From assembly GCA_958427355.1 (NCBI GenBank), contig CAUACA010000030.1, positions 1 to 22,729 of the forward strand: DNA of 22,729 nucleotides, given 5' to 3'. Below the pieces are notes generated by a model. It made no database searches and was not told the origin of the DNA. It worked only from the letters and a program-made list of their open reading frames with translations. Made by a program: the position numbers and the translations under genes. Every line of letters begins with the position of its first letter. Positions within the stretch are counted from its first letter, which is position 1. This document shows positions 1 to 7,290 of the stretch, one piece after another. The DNA is from an uncultured Collinsella sp. (GTDB taxonomy: Bacteria > Actinomycetota > Coriobacteriia > Coriobacteriales > Coriobacteriaceae).

Positions 1-3
1 AAA

Positions 4-24
4 GCTGGCCGCTGCGCGGCCAGC
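4..24. terminator. GC-rich hairpin at window edge
   Basis: GCTGGCCG and CGGCCAGC form a perfect 8-bp stem around a 5-nt loop. On the minus strand it is followed by TTT and then the window ends, so it may be a second terminator behind the tRNA-Thr gene or belong to a neighbouring unit outside the window. Confidence 0.35.
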
Positions 25-46
25 GGACTAAAGTCTTGAAAGAAAC

Positions 47-75
47 GGGCTCTGTCCCATAAGGGAACAGAGCCC
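47..75 (-). terminator. Rho-independent terminator of tRNA-Thr
   Basis: GGGCTCTGT pairs with ACAGAGCCC, and the inner CCC pairs with GGG across one bulged A. Read on the minus strand, the hairpin starts 10 nt after the encoded CCA of the tRNA and is followed by a T-rich tail (GTTTCTTTC), as expected for an intrinsic terminator. Confidence 0.7.
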
Positions 76-85
76 GAAACTCTCA

Positions 86-160
86 TGGAGCCAGTGACAG
101 GAATCGAACCTGCAACCCACTGATTACAAATCAGTTGCGCTACCGTTGCGCCACACTGGC
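86..160 (-). tRNA. tRNA-Thr (anticodon UGU)
   Basis: On the minus strand the acceptor stem GCCAGTG (160-154) pairs with CACTGGC, followed by discriminator T and an encoded CCA (88-86). The anticodon stem ACTGA/TCAGT closes the 7-nt loop TTTGTAA, giving anticodon TGT, which reads ACA threonine codons. The T-arm contains GGTTCGATTCC. All four arms fold, so the gene looks functional. Confidence 0.95.
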
Positions 161-190
161 ACACTTGGCGCTTTCGCGCGAAGCCTGTTA

Positions 191-219
191 AGAATAAAGG
201 AATTGCGGACGGGGCGCAA
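191..219 (-). promoter_or_regulatory. Candidate promoter of tRNA-Thr
   Basis: On the minus strand TTGCGC (219-214) and TATTCT (196-191) are separated by 17 bp, which puts a start near 184, about 24 nt before the tRNA 5' end. The hexamers match the sigma-70-type consensus only partly. Confidence 0.4.
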
Positions 220-245
220 CAGACCCTTTGACCGACCACATCTCA

Positions 246-317
246 AAACTCTTCGTCAGAACGAATAGTTTTAATTACAATGGAACAGATAAAACTATTC
301 GTTCTGACGAAGGGTTT
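246..317. repeat. Large inverted repeat with twin operator-like palindromes
   Basis: Arms 251-272 and 291-312 are perfect 22-bp reverse complements separated by 18 bp. Allowing one mismatch (250/313), pairing extends to 246 and 317. Each arm contains the same small palindrome, TTCGT-N4-ACGAA, at 252-265 and 298-311, with centres 46 bp apart. The left copy overlaps the predicted -35 and the right copy lies between the predicted start of transcription and the ribosome binding site of the HTH-kinase gene. This suggests an autoregulatory operator pair; that is inference. Confidence 0.75.
253..281 (+). promoter_or_regulatory. Candidate promoter of HTH-HipA-like gene
   Basis: TCGTCA (253-258, four of six matches to TTGACA) and TACAAT (276-281, five of six to TATAAT) are separated by exactly 17 bp. 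Transcription would start near 288. Both hexamers lie inside or beside the inverted repeat, so a protein bound to the TTCGT-N4-ACGAA sites would block this promoter. Confidence 0.55.
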
Positions 318-321
318 CGCG

Positions 322-1662
322 ATGCTTACTACCAAGGAAGCCGCCGAACTGCTCGGCATCACTCCGCGCAGGGTGCAGGAGCTCATAAAAAACGGAGCAC
401 TTGAGGCCCGCAAGGCTTCTGGTGTATGGCTCATCGACAAAGACAGCGTCGACACGCGACTCCGCTCCGCAACCAAAAGAGGGGGACGACCTCGTCGTGG
501 GCATGGGAAAAGCGAAATCGCATTTACCCTCATGAACCGCACGCACGAAGTCGCTCAGCTGGTCTACAGCACATCGCGAAAAGACTTTACCCACATCGGC
601 GCCGACATCGATTACGCCCACGCCCCTATTGGAGTATTTGGCCCTAATAGTCCCATATCGCTCGACTCCTTCCGCATCTGGTGGCGCGGCCGCGGTATCC
701 CGCTCGCACGCATTGGGCTAGCCTCCCTGCTTGCAGAAGCCGCAGTCGATGTTCCCGATGAACTCGTACAGCGAAATCTTGGCCTCTCCTTATCCGACCA
801 GTATTGGATTAGACCCCAAGGCTCCGGTCTCGCGTGGGAAGATATTAACTTCTTCAATAACGCTTTTGACGACGTCTCTCTGTCCATCGCATCCTTCGCC
901 CCAGAGGGCAAAGCAGCCGCCGCAAAGCCCGATAACACCTCGGACGGCAACCTTCAGAAGTATTGGACATGCGAGGGCGGGCGTCGAATTCTGCATAAGG
1001 CAGGAGCGCACCTGAACCAAGAACCATATAACGAGCTGGTAGCGACCGCGCTCCATCGCCGCATCCTAAACGTCTGCGATTATGTGCCTTACTCGCTCGA
1101 GGGCACGGGCACTTCCGCCTTGAGCATATGCGATGTCTTCTTAACTGATGAAGAAGAGTATGTCCCTGCGTTCTATGTAAACCAGTACGCAAACGCAGAT
1201 GAAAGACTAACCGACTACGAGCGATATGTAGCAAACTGCGAGAAGCTCGGGGTAACAGGCGTCAAGGATGCCCTTGACCGCATGATCGTGTGCGACGACA
1301 TCATCGCCAACTACGATCGTCATTGGCGTAACTTTGGCCTTGTGCGAAACGTAAACACGCTAGCCAGCAGACCTGCCCCCATCTTCGATTCGGGCTCATC
1401 GCTCTGGTGCAACATATCTCTAGATGAGCTTAGGGCAGGAGAGCACAGTTTTACCAGCGCACAATTTCATTCAAGCCCCGCCAAACAGATGTTGCTCGTC
1501 GAGGACATGGACTGGTTTGACGGCGACAAACTCGAAGGCTTCGTTGACGAGGCAATCGAAATTCTGTCCAGAAACGACGCGCTCACGGCAAGGCTGCCAT
1601 ATCTAAAAGAGGCGCTAACGTGGCGCCTCGAAAGAATGATCGACATCGCTGAATGGAATTAG
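322..1662 (+). CDS. HTH domain fused to HipA-like kinase
   Basis: A 446-residue protein. Residues 1-45 resemble an excisionase/MerR-type helix-turn-helix (TTKEAAELLGITPRRVQELI). Residues 52-60 form a basic, AT-hook-like linker (KRGGRPRRG). The rest resembles a HipA-family serine/threonine kinase: TSDGNLQKYW at 206-215, a candidate ATP lysine at 226 (ILHKAG), a glutamate at 234, catalytic-loop YDRHWRNFG at 331-339 (D332, N337) and a DFG-like APIFDSG with D356. The ATG at 322 is chosen over the in-frame ATG at 280 because GAAGGG sits 7 bases upstream and because 280 lies inside the predicted -10. It stands alone, so the HTH may act as a built-in antitoxin or repressor. It converges on yacP with 27 bp between stops. 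Kinase activity and target are inferred. Confidence 0.75.
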   Translation: MLTTKEAAELLGITPRRVQELIKNGALEARKASGVWLIDKDSVDTRLRSATKRGGRPRRGHGKSEIAFTLMNRTHEVAQLVYSTSRKDFTHIGADIDYAHAPIGVFGPNSPISLDSFRIWWRGRGIPLARIGLASLLAEAAVDVPDELVQRNLGLSLSDQYWIRPQGSGLAWEDINFFNNAFDDVSLSIASFAPEGKAAAAKPDNTSDGNLQKYWTCEGGRRILHKAGAHLNQEPYNELVATALHRRILNVCDYVPYSLEGTGTSALSICDVFLTDEEEYVPAFYVNQYANADERLTDYERYVANCEKLGVTGVKDALDRMIVCDDIIANYDRHWRNFGLVRNVNTLASRPAPIFDSGSSLWCNISLDELRAGEHSFTSAQFHSSPAKQMLLVEDMDWFDGDKLEGFVDEAIEILSRNDALTARLPYLKEALTWRLERMIDIAEWN

Positions 1663-1689
1663 CGAGACAGCGTCGCGCCGTCAGCTCCC

Positions 1690-2367
1690 CTACCTCCCGC
1701 GCAGGGCCTTGAGCTTGGCCAGGGCCTCGGGGCTTAGACGGCTGCCCAGGGTCATCTTGATCTGCGGGGCCTCCTCGGCCTCGTGCACGTCGTTGTCGAT
1801 CTGTTTGATCTCGTCCACCAGCATACGGCTCGAGATGCGCGTGACGCCCTTGCCCATGACGACGGCCTGGATCGTGCCGTCGCTCGATACCACGGAGCAC
1901 GCGCGGCCTTCCTCGCGCGCCTCGATGCAGAGCTTTTGCACCACGGTATCGGCAGAAACGCCCGTCGGCGAAAACTCGATGCGCACGCCGCGGGCCGGCA
2001 GGTTGGGGCGCTCATTGGAGATATTGCCCGCGCCGTCGAACACGATCACGGCCTCGTAGCGGCCCTGGGCAAAGGCGGCGACGTCGTTGATGAGGGCGGT
2101 GCGTGCCATATCGTGAACGTCGCTGGAATACGGATCGTCTGAATGGTCGTACACGAGCTTTTCGTAGCGCGGCGTGCAGTGGATCACGTTGTAGCCGTCG
2201 ACCACCAGCAGCTCGGGCTTATTGGAGTGCACCGTCGAGACCGGGTCGGCGATGGCCTGCGCAAACGCATTGCCGCCCACGCCGTAGGTCGCGGCCGAAA
2301 CAATCGGCTTGGCCGAGCCCTCGCCAAAGCGCTTGGCCTTGGACTTGGCACGGTTCTTTTTGGACAT
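1690..2367 (-). CDS. yacP: YacP-like NYN-domain ribonuclease
   Basis: A 225-residue protein of the YacP/Rae1 family, NYN-domain (PIN-like) endoribonucleases; B. subtilis Rae1 cleaves mRNA on the ribosome. The fold's signature is visible: LLVVDGYNVIH at about 53-63 (metal-binding D57, N60), VIVFDGAGN near 109, and VVSSDGTIQ near 160. The N-terminal 20 residues are very basic and could contact RNA. The start ATG lies 3 bp after the rlmB stop, and GGAGGAG inside the last rlmB codons serves as its ribosome binding site, so the two genes are translationally linked. Its place at the end of a disA/cysS/rlmB cluster matches the conserved Firmicutes order. The family assignment is strong; the cleavage target here is unknown. 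Confidence 0.88.
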   Translation of the reverse strand: MSKKNRAKSKAKRFGEGSAKPIVSAATYGVGGNAFAQAIADPVSTVHSNKPELLVVDGYNVIHCTPRYEKLVYDHSDDPYSSDVHDMARTALINDVAAFAQGRYEAVIVFDGAGNISNERPNLPARGVRIEFSPTGVSADTVVQKLCIEAREEGRACSVVSSDGTIQAVVMGKGVTRISSRMLVDEIKQIDNDVHEAEEAPQIKMTLGSRLSPEALAKLKALRGR

Positions 2368-2370
2368 GCG

Positions 2371-3285
2371 CTACTCCTCCCCCATGAGCTCGCCGACGTT
2401 GCGGCGCAGCCACTCAAAGCACAGCGCCGTGGTCGCCTGGGCAACATTGAGACTCTCGGTCATGCCGCGCTGGGGAAGCTTGGTCAAAAAGTCGCATTTC
2501 TCGAGCACCAGGCGCGAGATGCCGTCGCCCTCGGAGCCCATGACGAGCGCCACGCGGCCCTCGAAGGGAGCATCCCAGCAGCTGCCCTCGGCGTGCTCGG
2601 AGGCGCCGCCCACCCAAAAACCAGCGGCCTTGAGGTCATCGAGTGCACGGGCAATATTGGGAACCTGCGCGATAGGCAGATGCATGACAGCACCGGCCGA
2701 GGTCTTGTAGCTGCCCACGGTCACGCCGGCGGCACGCTTGTTGGCGATGACGACGCCGGCCGCGCCCACGACCTCGGCGGAGCGCACAATGGCGCCAAAG
2801 TTGCCGTCGTCGGTCACATGGTCGAGCACGACGACAAGCGCCGGACCGTCGCCTGCGCGGTCGAGGATGTCGGCGACATCGGCATAGGGGAAGTTGCCAA
2901 CCTCGAGTGCGATGCCCTGATGAGCGCCATGGCTCGACAGTGCGTCGAGCTGCGCACGCGGCACATACTTAATGCGGACGCCCGCGGCGTTGAGGTCGTC
3001 GACCAGGCGCGACAAGGCGGCATCGCGCTCTCCACCCTCGACAATGAGCGCGCACTTGATGGGAAAACCAGTGCGTAGCGCCTCGGCGGCAGCACGACGA
3101 CCTTCGATAAACTCGCCCTTGGGAGCCTGGACAGCGTCGCGGTTGCGATCGCGCTGCGGACGTGCGGCCTGGGCGCGATCGCGCTGGCCCTTGGGAGCGG
3201 CAGCGCGGTCATTGCGGCGAATCGGACGCGAGCCAGAAGCAGCCTGCTTGCCGCCACGAGGCGCACGCTTGCGATTGTCGGCCAT
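2371..3285 (-). CDS. rlmB: 23S rRNA 2'-O-ribose methyltransferase RlmB
   Basis: A 304-residue SpoU/TrmH-family (SPOUT, knotted) methyltransferase, expected to methylate the 2'-OH of the conserved G2251 (E. coli numbering) in the 23S rRNA P-loop using S-adenosylmethionine. The three family motifs are present: GNFGAIVRSA at 161-170, ALVMGSEGDGISR at 246-258 and MTESLNVAQA at 275-284. Residues 60-135 form the L30e-like substrate-binding domain. Residues 1-56 are an Arg/Lys/Gln-rich, probably disordered extension. The start at 3285 is chosen because AGGAGG lies 7 bases upstream; an in-frame codon at 3306 lacks this. It is followed after 3 bp by yacP and separated from cysS by a terminator hairpin. 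Confidence 0.93.
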   Translation of the reverse strand: MADNRKRAPRGGKQAASGSRPIRRNDRAAAPKGQRDRAQAARPQRDRNRDAVQAPKGEFIEGRRAAAEALRTGFPIKCALIVEGGERDAALSRLVDDLNAAGVRIKYVPRAQLDALSSHGAHQGIALEVGNFPYADVADILDRAGDGPALVVVLDHVTDDGNFGAIVRSAEVVGAAGVVIANKRAAGVTVGSYKTSAGAVMHLPIAQVPNIARALDDLKAAGFWVGGASEHAEGSCWDAPFEGRVALVMGSEGDGISRLVLEKCDFLTKLPQRGMTESLNVAQATTALCFEWLRRNVGELMGEE

Positions 3286-3328
3286 AAAGCGACCTCCTAA
3301 ATACAACTATCAAACGAAACAAAATAAA

Positions 3329-3360
3329 CGACCGCCCATGAATATTAATTCGGGCGGTCG
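3329..3360 (-). terminator. Intrinsic terminator between cysS and rlmB
   Basis: CGACCGCCC (3329-3337) pairs perfectly with GGGCGGTCG (3352-3360) around a 14-nt AT-rich loop. On the minus strand the tail is TTTATTTTGTTT. It either ends the disA-cysS transcript or attenuates read-through into rlmB; I could not find a confident separate rlmB promoter in the 45 bp that follow. Confidence 0.8.
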
Positions 3361-3363
3361 GTA

Positions 3364-3465
3364 CGGGTTTTCCAAGTGCCCGAGATTGCCGTGAAAGAGG
3401 AGCGACGCGTACTTGAGTACGCGAGCGACGGTTTGAACGGCAAGGTCGGGTGCTTGGGAAACCCG
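3364..3465. repeat. 102-nt long hairpin element behind cysS
   Basis: The outer arms 3364-3383 and 3446-3465 pair over 20 bp with three G-U pairs. After a 2-nt mismatch they continue for 7 more pairs (3386-3392 with 3437-3443). The apex holds a second hairpin, CGCGTACT/AGTACGCG (3406-3423), flanked by the direct repeat GAGCGAC. It starts only 6 nt after the cysS stop codon on the minus strand. It does not carry the T-box signature or a T-tract of its own. It could be an mRNA-stabilising structure, a processing site or a copy of a dispersed palindromic repeat. Confidence 0.65.
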
Positions 3466-3471
3466 CGGGGA

Positions 3472-4938
3472 TTAGAGAGATTTGATACGAGTGCCGGCGG
3501 CGGTATCTTCAATCGTCAGGCCCAGGTCCTTGAGCTGGTCGCGGATGGCGTCGGCCAGATCCCAGTTCTTGGCGGCACGGGCCTCGGCGCGGGCCTCGAG
3601 AATCTTGGCAGCAGCCTCGTCCACGTCGTCGCCCGTGTAGGCGACCAGGCCGGCGGCAACGCCCAGCAGGCCCAGCGGCAGCTCGACCTTGGGCTCGGGA
3701 AGCTCGACGCCAAACGTATCGAGCAGCTCGACCAGCGTATCGGCGGCGGCCAGGGCAGCGGCCTTGTCGGCAGCATCGCCCGCCTGCTCCAGGTACTGGT
3801 TGCACTCGGTCACAAAGCCAAAGACAGCACCCATGGCACCGGCGGTGTTAAAGTCGTCATCCATGCACTCCTTAAAGGTGGTGCGGGTCTCGGCGGCCTT
3901 GGCGGCAAACGCCTCGGCAGCCGCTTCGTCGGCATCGGCCGTCGCGTGGTTCGCGGCCCAACGCAGGTTCTCGACCGTACCGGCGATACGCGTGAGCGAG
4001 TTCTCGGCACCCTCCAGGCGCTCCCAAGAAAAGTCGAGCGGCGAGCGATAGCTCGTCTGCAGCATCAGCAGGCGCAGGGCGGCAGCGGAGTGCTGCTCGA
4101 GGACCTCGGCCAGCGTAAAGAAGTTGCCGAGCGACTTGGACATCTTCTCGCCGTCTACCAGCAGCATGCCCGTGTGCATCCAGGTGTTGGAGAAGCCCTG
4201 GTGCCAGGCGCAGGTGGCCTGGGCGCACTCATTCTCGTGATGCGGGAAGGCAAGGTCGGAGCCGCCGCCGTGGATGTCGATCGGAGTGCCCAGGTAGCGA
4301 TGCACCATGGCGGCGCACTCGGTGTGCCAACCGGGACGGCCCTCGCCCCAGGGGCTCGGCCAGCTGGGCTCGCCGGGCTTGGCGGCCTTCCACAGGGCAA
4401 AGTCGAGCGGGTCGTTCTTGTCCTCGTTCTCCTCGATGCGCGCGCCAACCATAAGGTCGTCGATGTTGCGGCCCGAGACCTGACCATAGTTGGGATCGCT
4501 GCGCACGGCAAAGTACACGTCGCCGTTATCGGCTGCGTAAGCGTGGCCCTGCTCGATAAGCGTCTTGATCATGGCGATCATGGGGCCGATCTCCTTGGTG
4601 GCGCGGGGGCGCACATCGGGATCGAGCACGTTGGCGGCGCGCATGACGCCGATGAACTTGTCGGAGAACTCCGTCGCGACCTCGGCGGCCGTACGGCCCT
4701 GCTCGTTGGCGCGCTTGATGATCTTGTCGTCGACATCGGTGAGGTTCTGGGCGAACGTGACCTCGTAACCGCTCGCGATGAGCCAGCGGCGAATCACGTC
4801 AAAGCTGATGAACGTACGGGCGTTGCCGATGTGGATGTTGTCGTAGACCGTGGGGCCGCACACGTACATGCGGACCTTGCCGGACTCGATGGGCTGGAAC
4901 TCTTCCTTTTTATGGGTAGCGCTGTTGTAGATACGCAT
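3472..4938 (-). CDS. cysS: Cysteinyl-tRNA synthetase
   Basis: A 488-residue class I aminoacyl-tRNA synthetase that charges tRNA-Cys with cysteine in the cytosol. The zinc ligand region starts with CGPTVYDN at 27-34, the HIGH motif reads HIGN at 36-39, the zinc-site GWHTEC and DIHGGGSDLAFPHHENE are present, and KMSKSLGNF lies at about residue 265. The C-terminal anticodon-binding region is complete, and length matches the family. AAGGAG lies 6 bases before the ATG, and these bases belong to the last codons of ispF, so the genes are coupled. It is the last gene before a long hairpin and terminator. Confidence 0.97.
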   Translation of the reverse strand: MRIYNSATHKKEEFQPIESGKVRMYVCGPTVYDNIHIGNARTFISFDVIRRWLIASGYEVTFAQNLTDVDDKIIKRANEQGRTAAEVATEFSDKFIGVMRAANVLDPDVRPRATKEIGPMIAMIKTLIEQGHAYAADNGDVYFAVRSDPNYGQVSGRNIDDLMVGARIEENEDKNDPLDFALWKAAKPGEPSWPSPWGEGRPGWHTECAAMVHRYLGTPIDIHGGGSDLAFPHHENECAQATCAWHQGFSNTWMHTGMLLVDGEKMSKSLGNFFTLAEVLEQHSAAALRLLMLQTSYRSPLDFSWERLEGAENSLTRIAGTVENLRWAANHATADADEAAAEAFAAKAAETRTTFKECMDDDFNTAGAMGAVFGFVTECNQYLEQAGDAADKAAALAAADTLVELLDTFGVELPEPKVELPLGLLGVAAGLVAYTGDDVDEAAAKILEARAEARAAKNWDLADAIRDQLKDLGLTIEDTAAGTRIKSL

Positions 4939-4941
4939 TCG

Positions 4942-5436
4942 TTACTCCTTAACGGTTTTCTGTAGCAGGCAGACGGCCCAGGCGCCGATTCCCTCGCCCT
5001 GGCCTTCCCAACCGAGCTTTTCGGTCGTAGTGGCGGCGACGCCCACGTTTTCGACGTCAACGCCCAGGGCATGGGCAAGGTTGGCGCGCATGGCATCGCG
5101 ATGCGGGGTGATCTTAGGCTGCTGGCAGGCAATGGTGCAATCGGCATCGACAAACTCAAAGCCCAGCTCACGCGCATAGTCCATCACGCGGGCAAGCAGC
5201 ACCATCGAATCGGCACCCTCGTAGGCGGGATCGGTGTCGGGGAATAGCTTGCCGATGTCTCCCCCACGGCAGGCGCCCAGAATGGCGTCGGCCAAGGCGT
5301 GCGCGAGCACATCGGCATCCGAGTGGCCCAGCAGGCCGCGCTCGTAGGGAATGTCGACACCGCCGATGATACATCGACGCCCCTCCACCAGACGGTGAAC
5401 GTCGTAGCCATGGCCAATGCGCAGGTTACTGAACAT
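4942..5436 (-). CDS. ispF: MECDP synthase IspF
   Basis: A 164-residue 2-C-methyl-D-erythritol 2,4-cyclodiphosphate synthase, which cyclises CDP-ME 2-phosphate with release of CMP in the MEP isoprenoid pathway. The metal ligands are visible in GHGYDVHRL (D12, H14) and in HSDADVLAHALAD (H46). TTTEKLGWEGQGEGI (136-150) is the conserved C-terminal motif. The start at 5436 gives the usual length and overlaps the 3' end of ispD by 11 nt; a longer reading to 5469 would add residues not seen in the family. The ispD-ispF pairing is typical. The trimer forms the active site between subunits, by family knowledge. Confidence 0.96.
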   Translation of the reverse strand: MFSNLRIGHGYDVHRLVEGRRCIIGGVDIPYERGLLGHSDADVLAHALADAILGACRGGDIGKLFPDTDPAYEGADSMVLLARVMDYARELGFEFVDADCTIACQQPKITPHRDAMRANLAHALGVDVENVGVAATTTEKLGWEGQGEGIGAWAVCLLQKTVKE

Positions 5437-6154
5437 GGGGAAGGTCCTCTCCCTCGGCCATGCGGCCAAGCAGAATCGCGGTTACGGGACGCAGGTCCTC
5501 GGGCACCGTCACCTTAAGGTTATCGCGTGGGCTCTGGACGCAGCGGACGCGCCCACCCATGCGCTCGACCAGCGACGAATCATCGGTACCGATAAAGCCC
5601 TCGGCAATGGCTGCAGCGTGGGCGCGCTTCATAGCATCGACGCTAAAGATCTGCGGCGTCTGCGCTGCCCAGTAGAGTTCACGCGGCGGCGTCTCGACGA
5701 TATTATCGCCGTCAACGATCTTGAGCGTGTCGATCGCGGGCTGACCGCACACGACACCGTCGAGGGCACGGTCGCTCACGAGCACGTCGATAGCGTGGTC
5801 GATGGCCTCGGTCGTAATGAGCGGACGAGCGCCGTCGTGGATGGCGACATATTCGAAACCCGCCGGAACCGCATGCACGCCGGCACGGGTGGAATCCTGA
5901 CGGGTATCGCCGGCATCGGCAAAGCTGATGGGCGTGTCATAGTCAAACGGGTCAATGGCCAGGCGGCGCATCTCGGCACGGCGCTCGGCAGGGCAAACCA
6001 CGACGATATGGCCGACCTTATCGCTACGATCGAACGCGCGGATGGACCAGCTCATGAGCGGACGGCCCGCCACATTAACGAGCTGCTTGCCGCCGGGATT
6101 TCCAAAGCGCTGGCCGCTGCCGCCGGCAACGACCACGGCGCATACGGGCGCCAT
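5426..6154 (-). CDS. ispD: MEP cytidylyltransferase IspD
   Basis: A 242-residue 2-C-methyl-D-erythritol 4-phosphate cytidylyltransferase, which joins MEP to CTP to give CDP-ME in the MEP pathway. The nucleotide-binding loop VVAGGSGQRFG lies at 8-18 with the lysine of GGKQ at 23. VAIHDGARPL (about 103-112), GTDDSSLVE and KVTVPEDL are the other family signatures. Its ATG starts on the last A of the disA stop codon (TAATG), a 1-nt overlap, so translation is probably coupled. It overlaps ispF by 11 nt at its end. Confidence 0.95.
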   Translation of the reverse strand: MAPVCAVVVAGGSGQRFGNPGGKQLVNVAGRPLMSWSIRAFDRSDKVGHIVVVCPAERRAEMRRLAIDPFDYDTPISFADAGDTRQDSTRAGVHAVPAGFEYVAIHDGARPLITTEAIDHAIDVLVSDRALDGVVCGQPAIDTLKIVDGDNIVETPPRELYWAAQTPQIFSVDAMKRAHAAAIAEGFIGTDDSSLVERMGGRVRCVQSPRDNLKVTVPEDLRPVTAILLGRMAEGEDLPHVQ

Positions 6155-7221
6155 TATGCGTTCCCCTGTTTGGTGCCCTTCATGCGGTACAGCGAGTCCG
6201 CAAGAATGGCAGGGTTGTTGACGCCAAAGTCGCCCAAGCGCTCCGGATCCTCGCTGATGTCGTCCATGAGCTCCTGCAGCGAGCCGTACTCGTCGACGAT
6301 CTTCTCGGCCACGCCGTCGCGCACGACGGACACGCGCGAAAGCGTGCGCAGGCCCAGCGGCGTCATGACGGAGTCCTCGTCCAAGTCGTCATAGCCCAGA
6401 ACTGCCGCCACGTGCTGCGGGTCGGACAGGTCCTTAGGCGTCATACGGCTCAGCTCGGCGCGAATCTTCTCGGCGTTGGCCTCAGAGGAATCGCTCGCGT
6501 AGTCGCGGATCATCAAGTCGTATTCGGTATCCATGCTGGAGCCCGCGAGCTGCTCGAGCTGCATCTGCACGAGCTTACCCTGGTTACCCAGCTTGACAAT
6601 GCAATCCTTAAGCTCGGTCTTTGCCTGCTGCATGATCTCGAAGCTCGAGAAAATACCGGTAATGTCGGCGAGTGTGACGTAGTCGTCGAGCTCGAGGGCC
6701 GTCAGGCGCAGCAGGGAGCGATCGAGCGACTGACGGGTAGTCTGGAGCGTGGCGACGAGCTGGTTGACCGAGCTCATGATGGTGGTGACGGGCTGGATCT
6801 CGTAGCTCTTGCCGTGGACGTACACGTTGACGACGGCGCGACGAGCCGAAACCGAGATCACGATGGCATCGGTGAGCACCGACATGCGAGCGGCAGTACG
6901 GTGACGCATGCCCGTCTCACTCGTGGCGAGCGAGGGATCGGGATTGAGGTGGAAGTTGGCGCGCAGGATCTGGGTGAGGTCGCCATCAATAACGATGGCG
7001 CCGTCCATCTTGGAAAGCTCGAACAGGCGGTTCGAGGTAAACGAAATGTTGAGCGGGAAGCCGTCGTTACCGGCAGCGAGCACGTTTTCGGTGTCGCCGA
7101 CGCAGATAAGGGCGCCCAGGTGACCGGCGATGATCATGTCGAGGGCGGTGCGGATCGGCTGACCAGGTGCCGTCAGGCGGATGGCCTGTTCCATACGCTT
7201 TTGCAGCTCGTTCTTATCCAA
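6154..7221 (-). CDS. disA: Diadenylate cyclase DisA (TTG start)
   Basis: A 355-residue DNA-integrity scanning protein that makes cyclic di-AMP from two ATP. The DAC domain shows both catalytic motifs, DGA at 73-75 (KMDGAIVID) and RHR at 106-108 (TSETGMRHRTAARMS). A helical spine follows, and the C-terminal 60 residues or so form the helix-hairpin-helix DNA-binding domain (LGLRTLSRVSVVRDGVAEKIVDEYGSL). The start is TTG at 7221, since no ATG or GTG occurs in frame before the upstream stop, and GGGAG sits 7 bases before it. It leads the cluster with ispD, ispF and cysS. B. subtilis has radA before disA and yacL after it; neither is adjacent here. The 5' region carries a long dyad at 7291-7375. 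Confidence 0.95.
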   Translation of the reverse strand: MDKNELQKRMEQAIRLTAPGQPIRTALDMIIAGHLGALICVGDTENVLAAGNDGFPLNISFTSNRLFELSKMDGAIVIDGDLTQILRANFHLNPDPSLATSETGMRHRTAARMSVLTDAIVISVSARRAVVNVYVHGKSYEIQPVTTIMSSVNQLVATLQTTRQSLDRSLLRLTALELDDYVTLADITGIFSSFEIMQQAKTELKDCIVKLGNQGKLVQMQLEQLAGSSMDTEYDLMIRDYASDSSEANAEKIRAELSRMTPKDLSDPQHVAAVLGYDDLDEDSVMTPLGLRTLSRVSVVRDGVAEKIVDEYGSLQELMDDISEDPERLGDFGVNNPAILADSLYRMKGTKQGNA

Positions 7222-7290
7222 GGCATCGCTCCCATCGTATACGCTCCATAAACGCTAAATAGTTTCTCACGGTTTGTCCCTGCGGCGCTT

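Noticed and set aside
86..1662. tRNA-Thr as integration site of a genomic island with the HTH-kinase gene
   Set aside because: The kinase gene lies on the 5' side of the tRNA, there is no integrase, and I see no direct repeat of the tRNA 3' end.
3329..3465. T-box riboswitch near cysS
   Set aside because: The structured region lies downstream, not upstream, of cysS, and the conserved T-box sequence is absent.
3376..4965. 529-codon open frame on the plus strand opposite cysS
   Set aside because: It lies wholly opposite a clear cysS gene with intact motifs; long antisense frames are expected from GC-rich codon use, and it has no recognisable domain.
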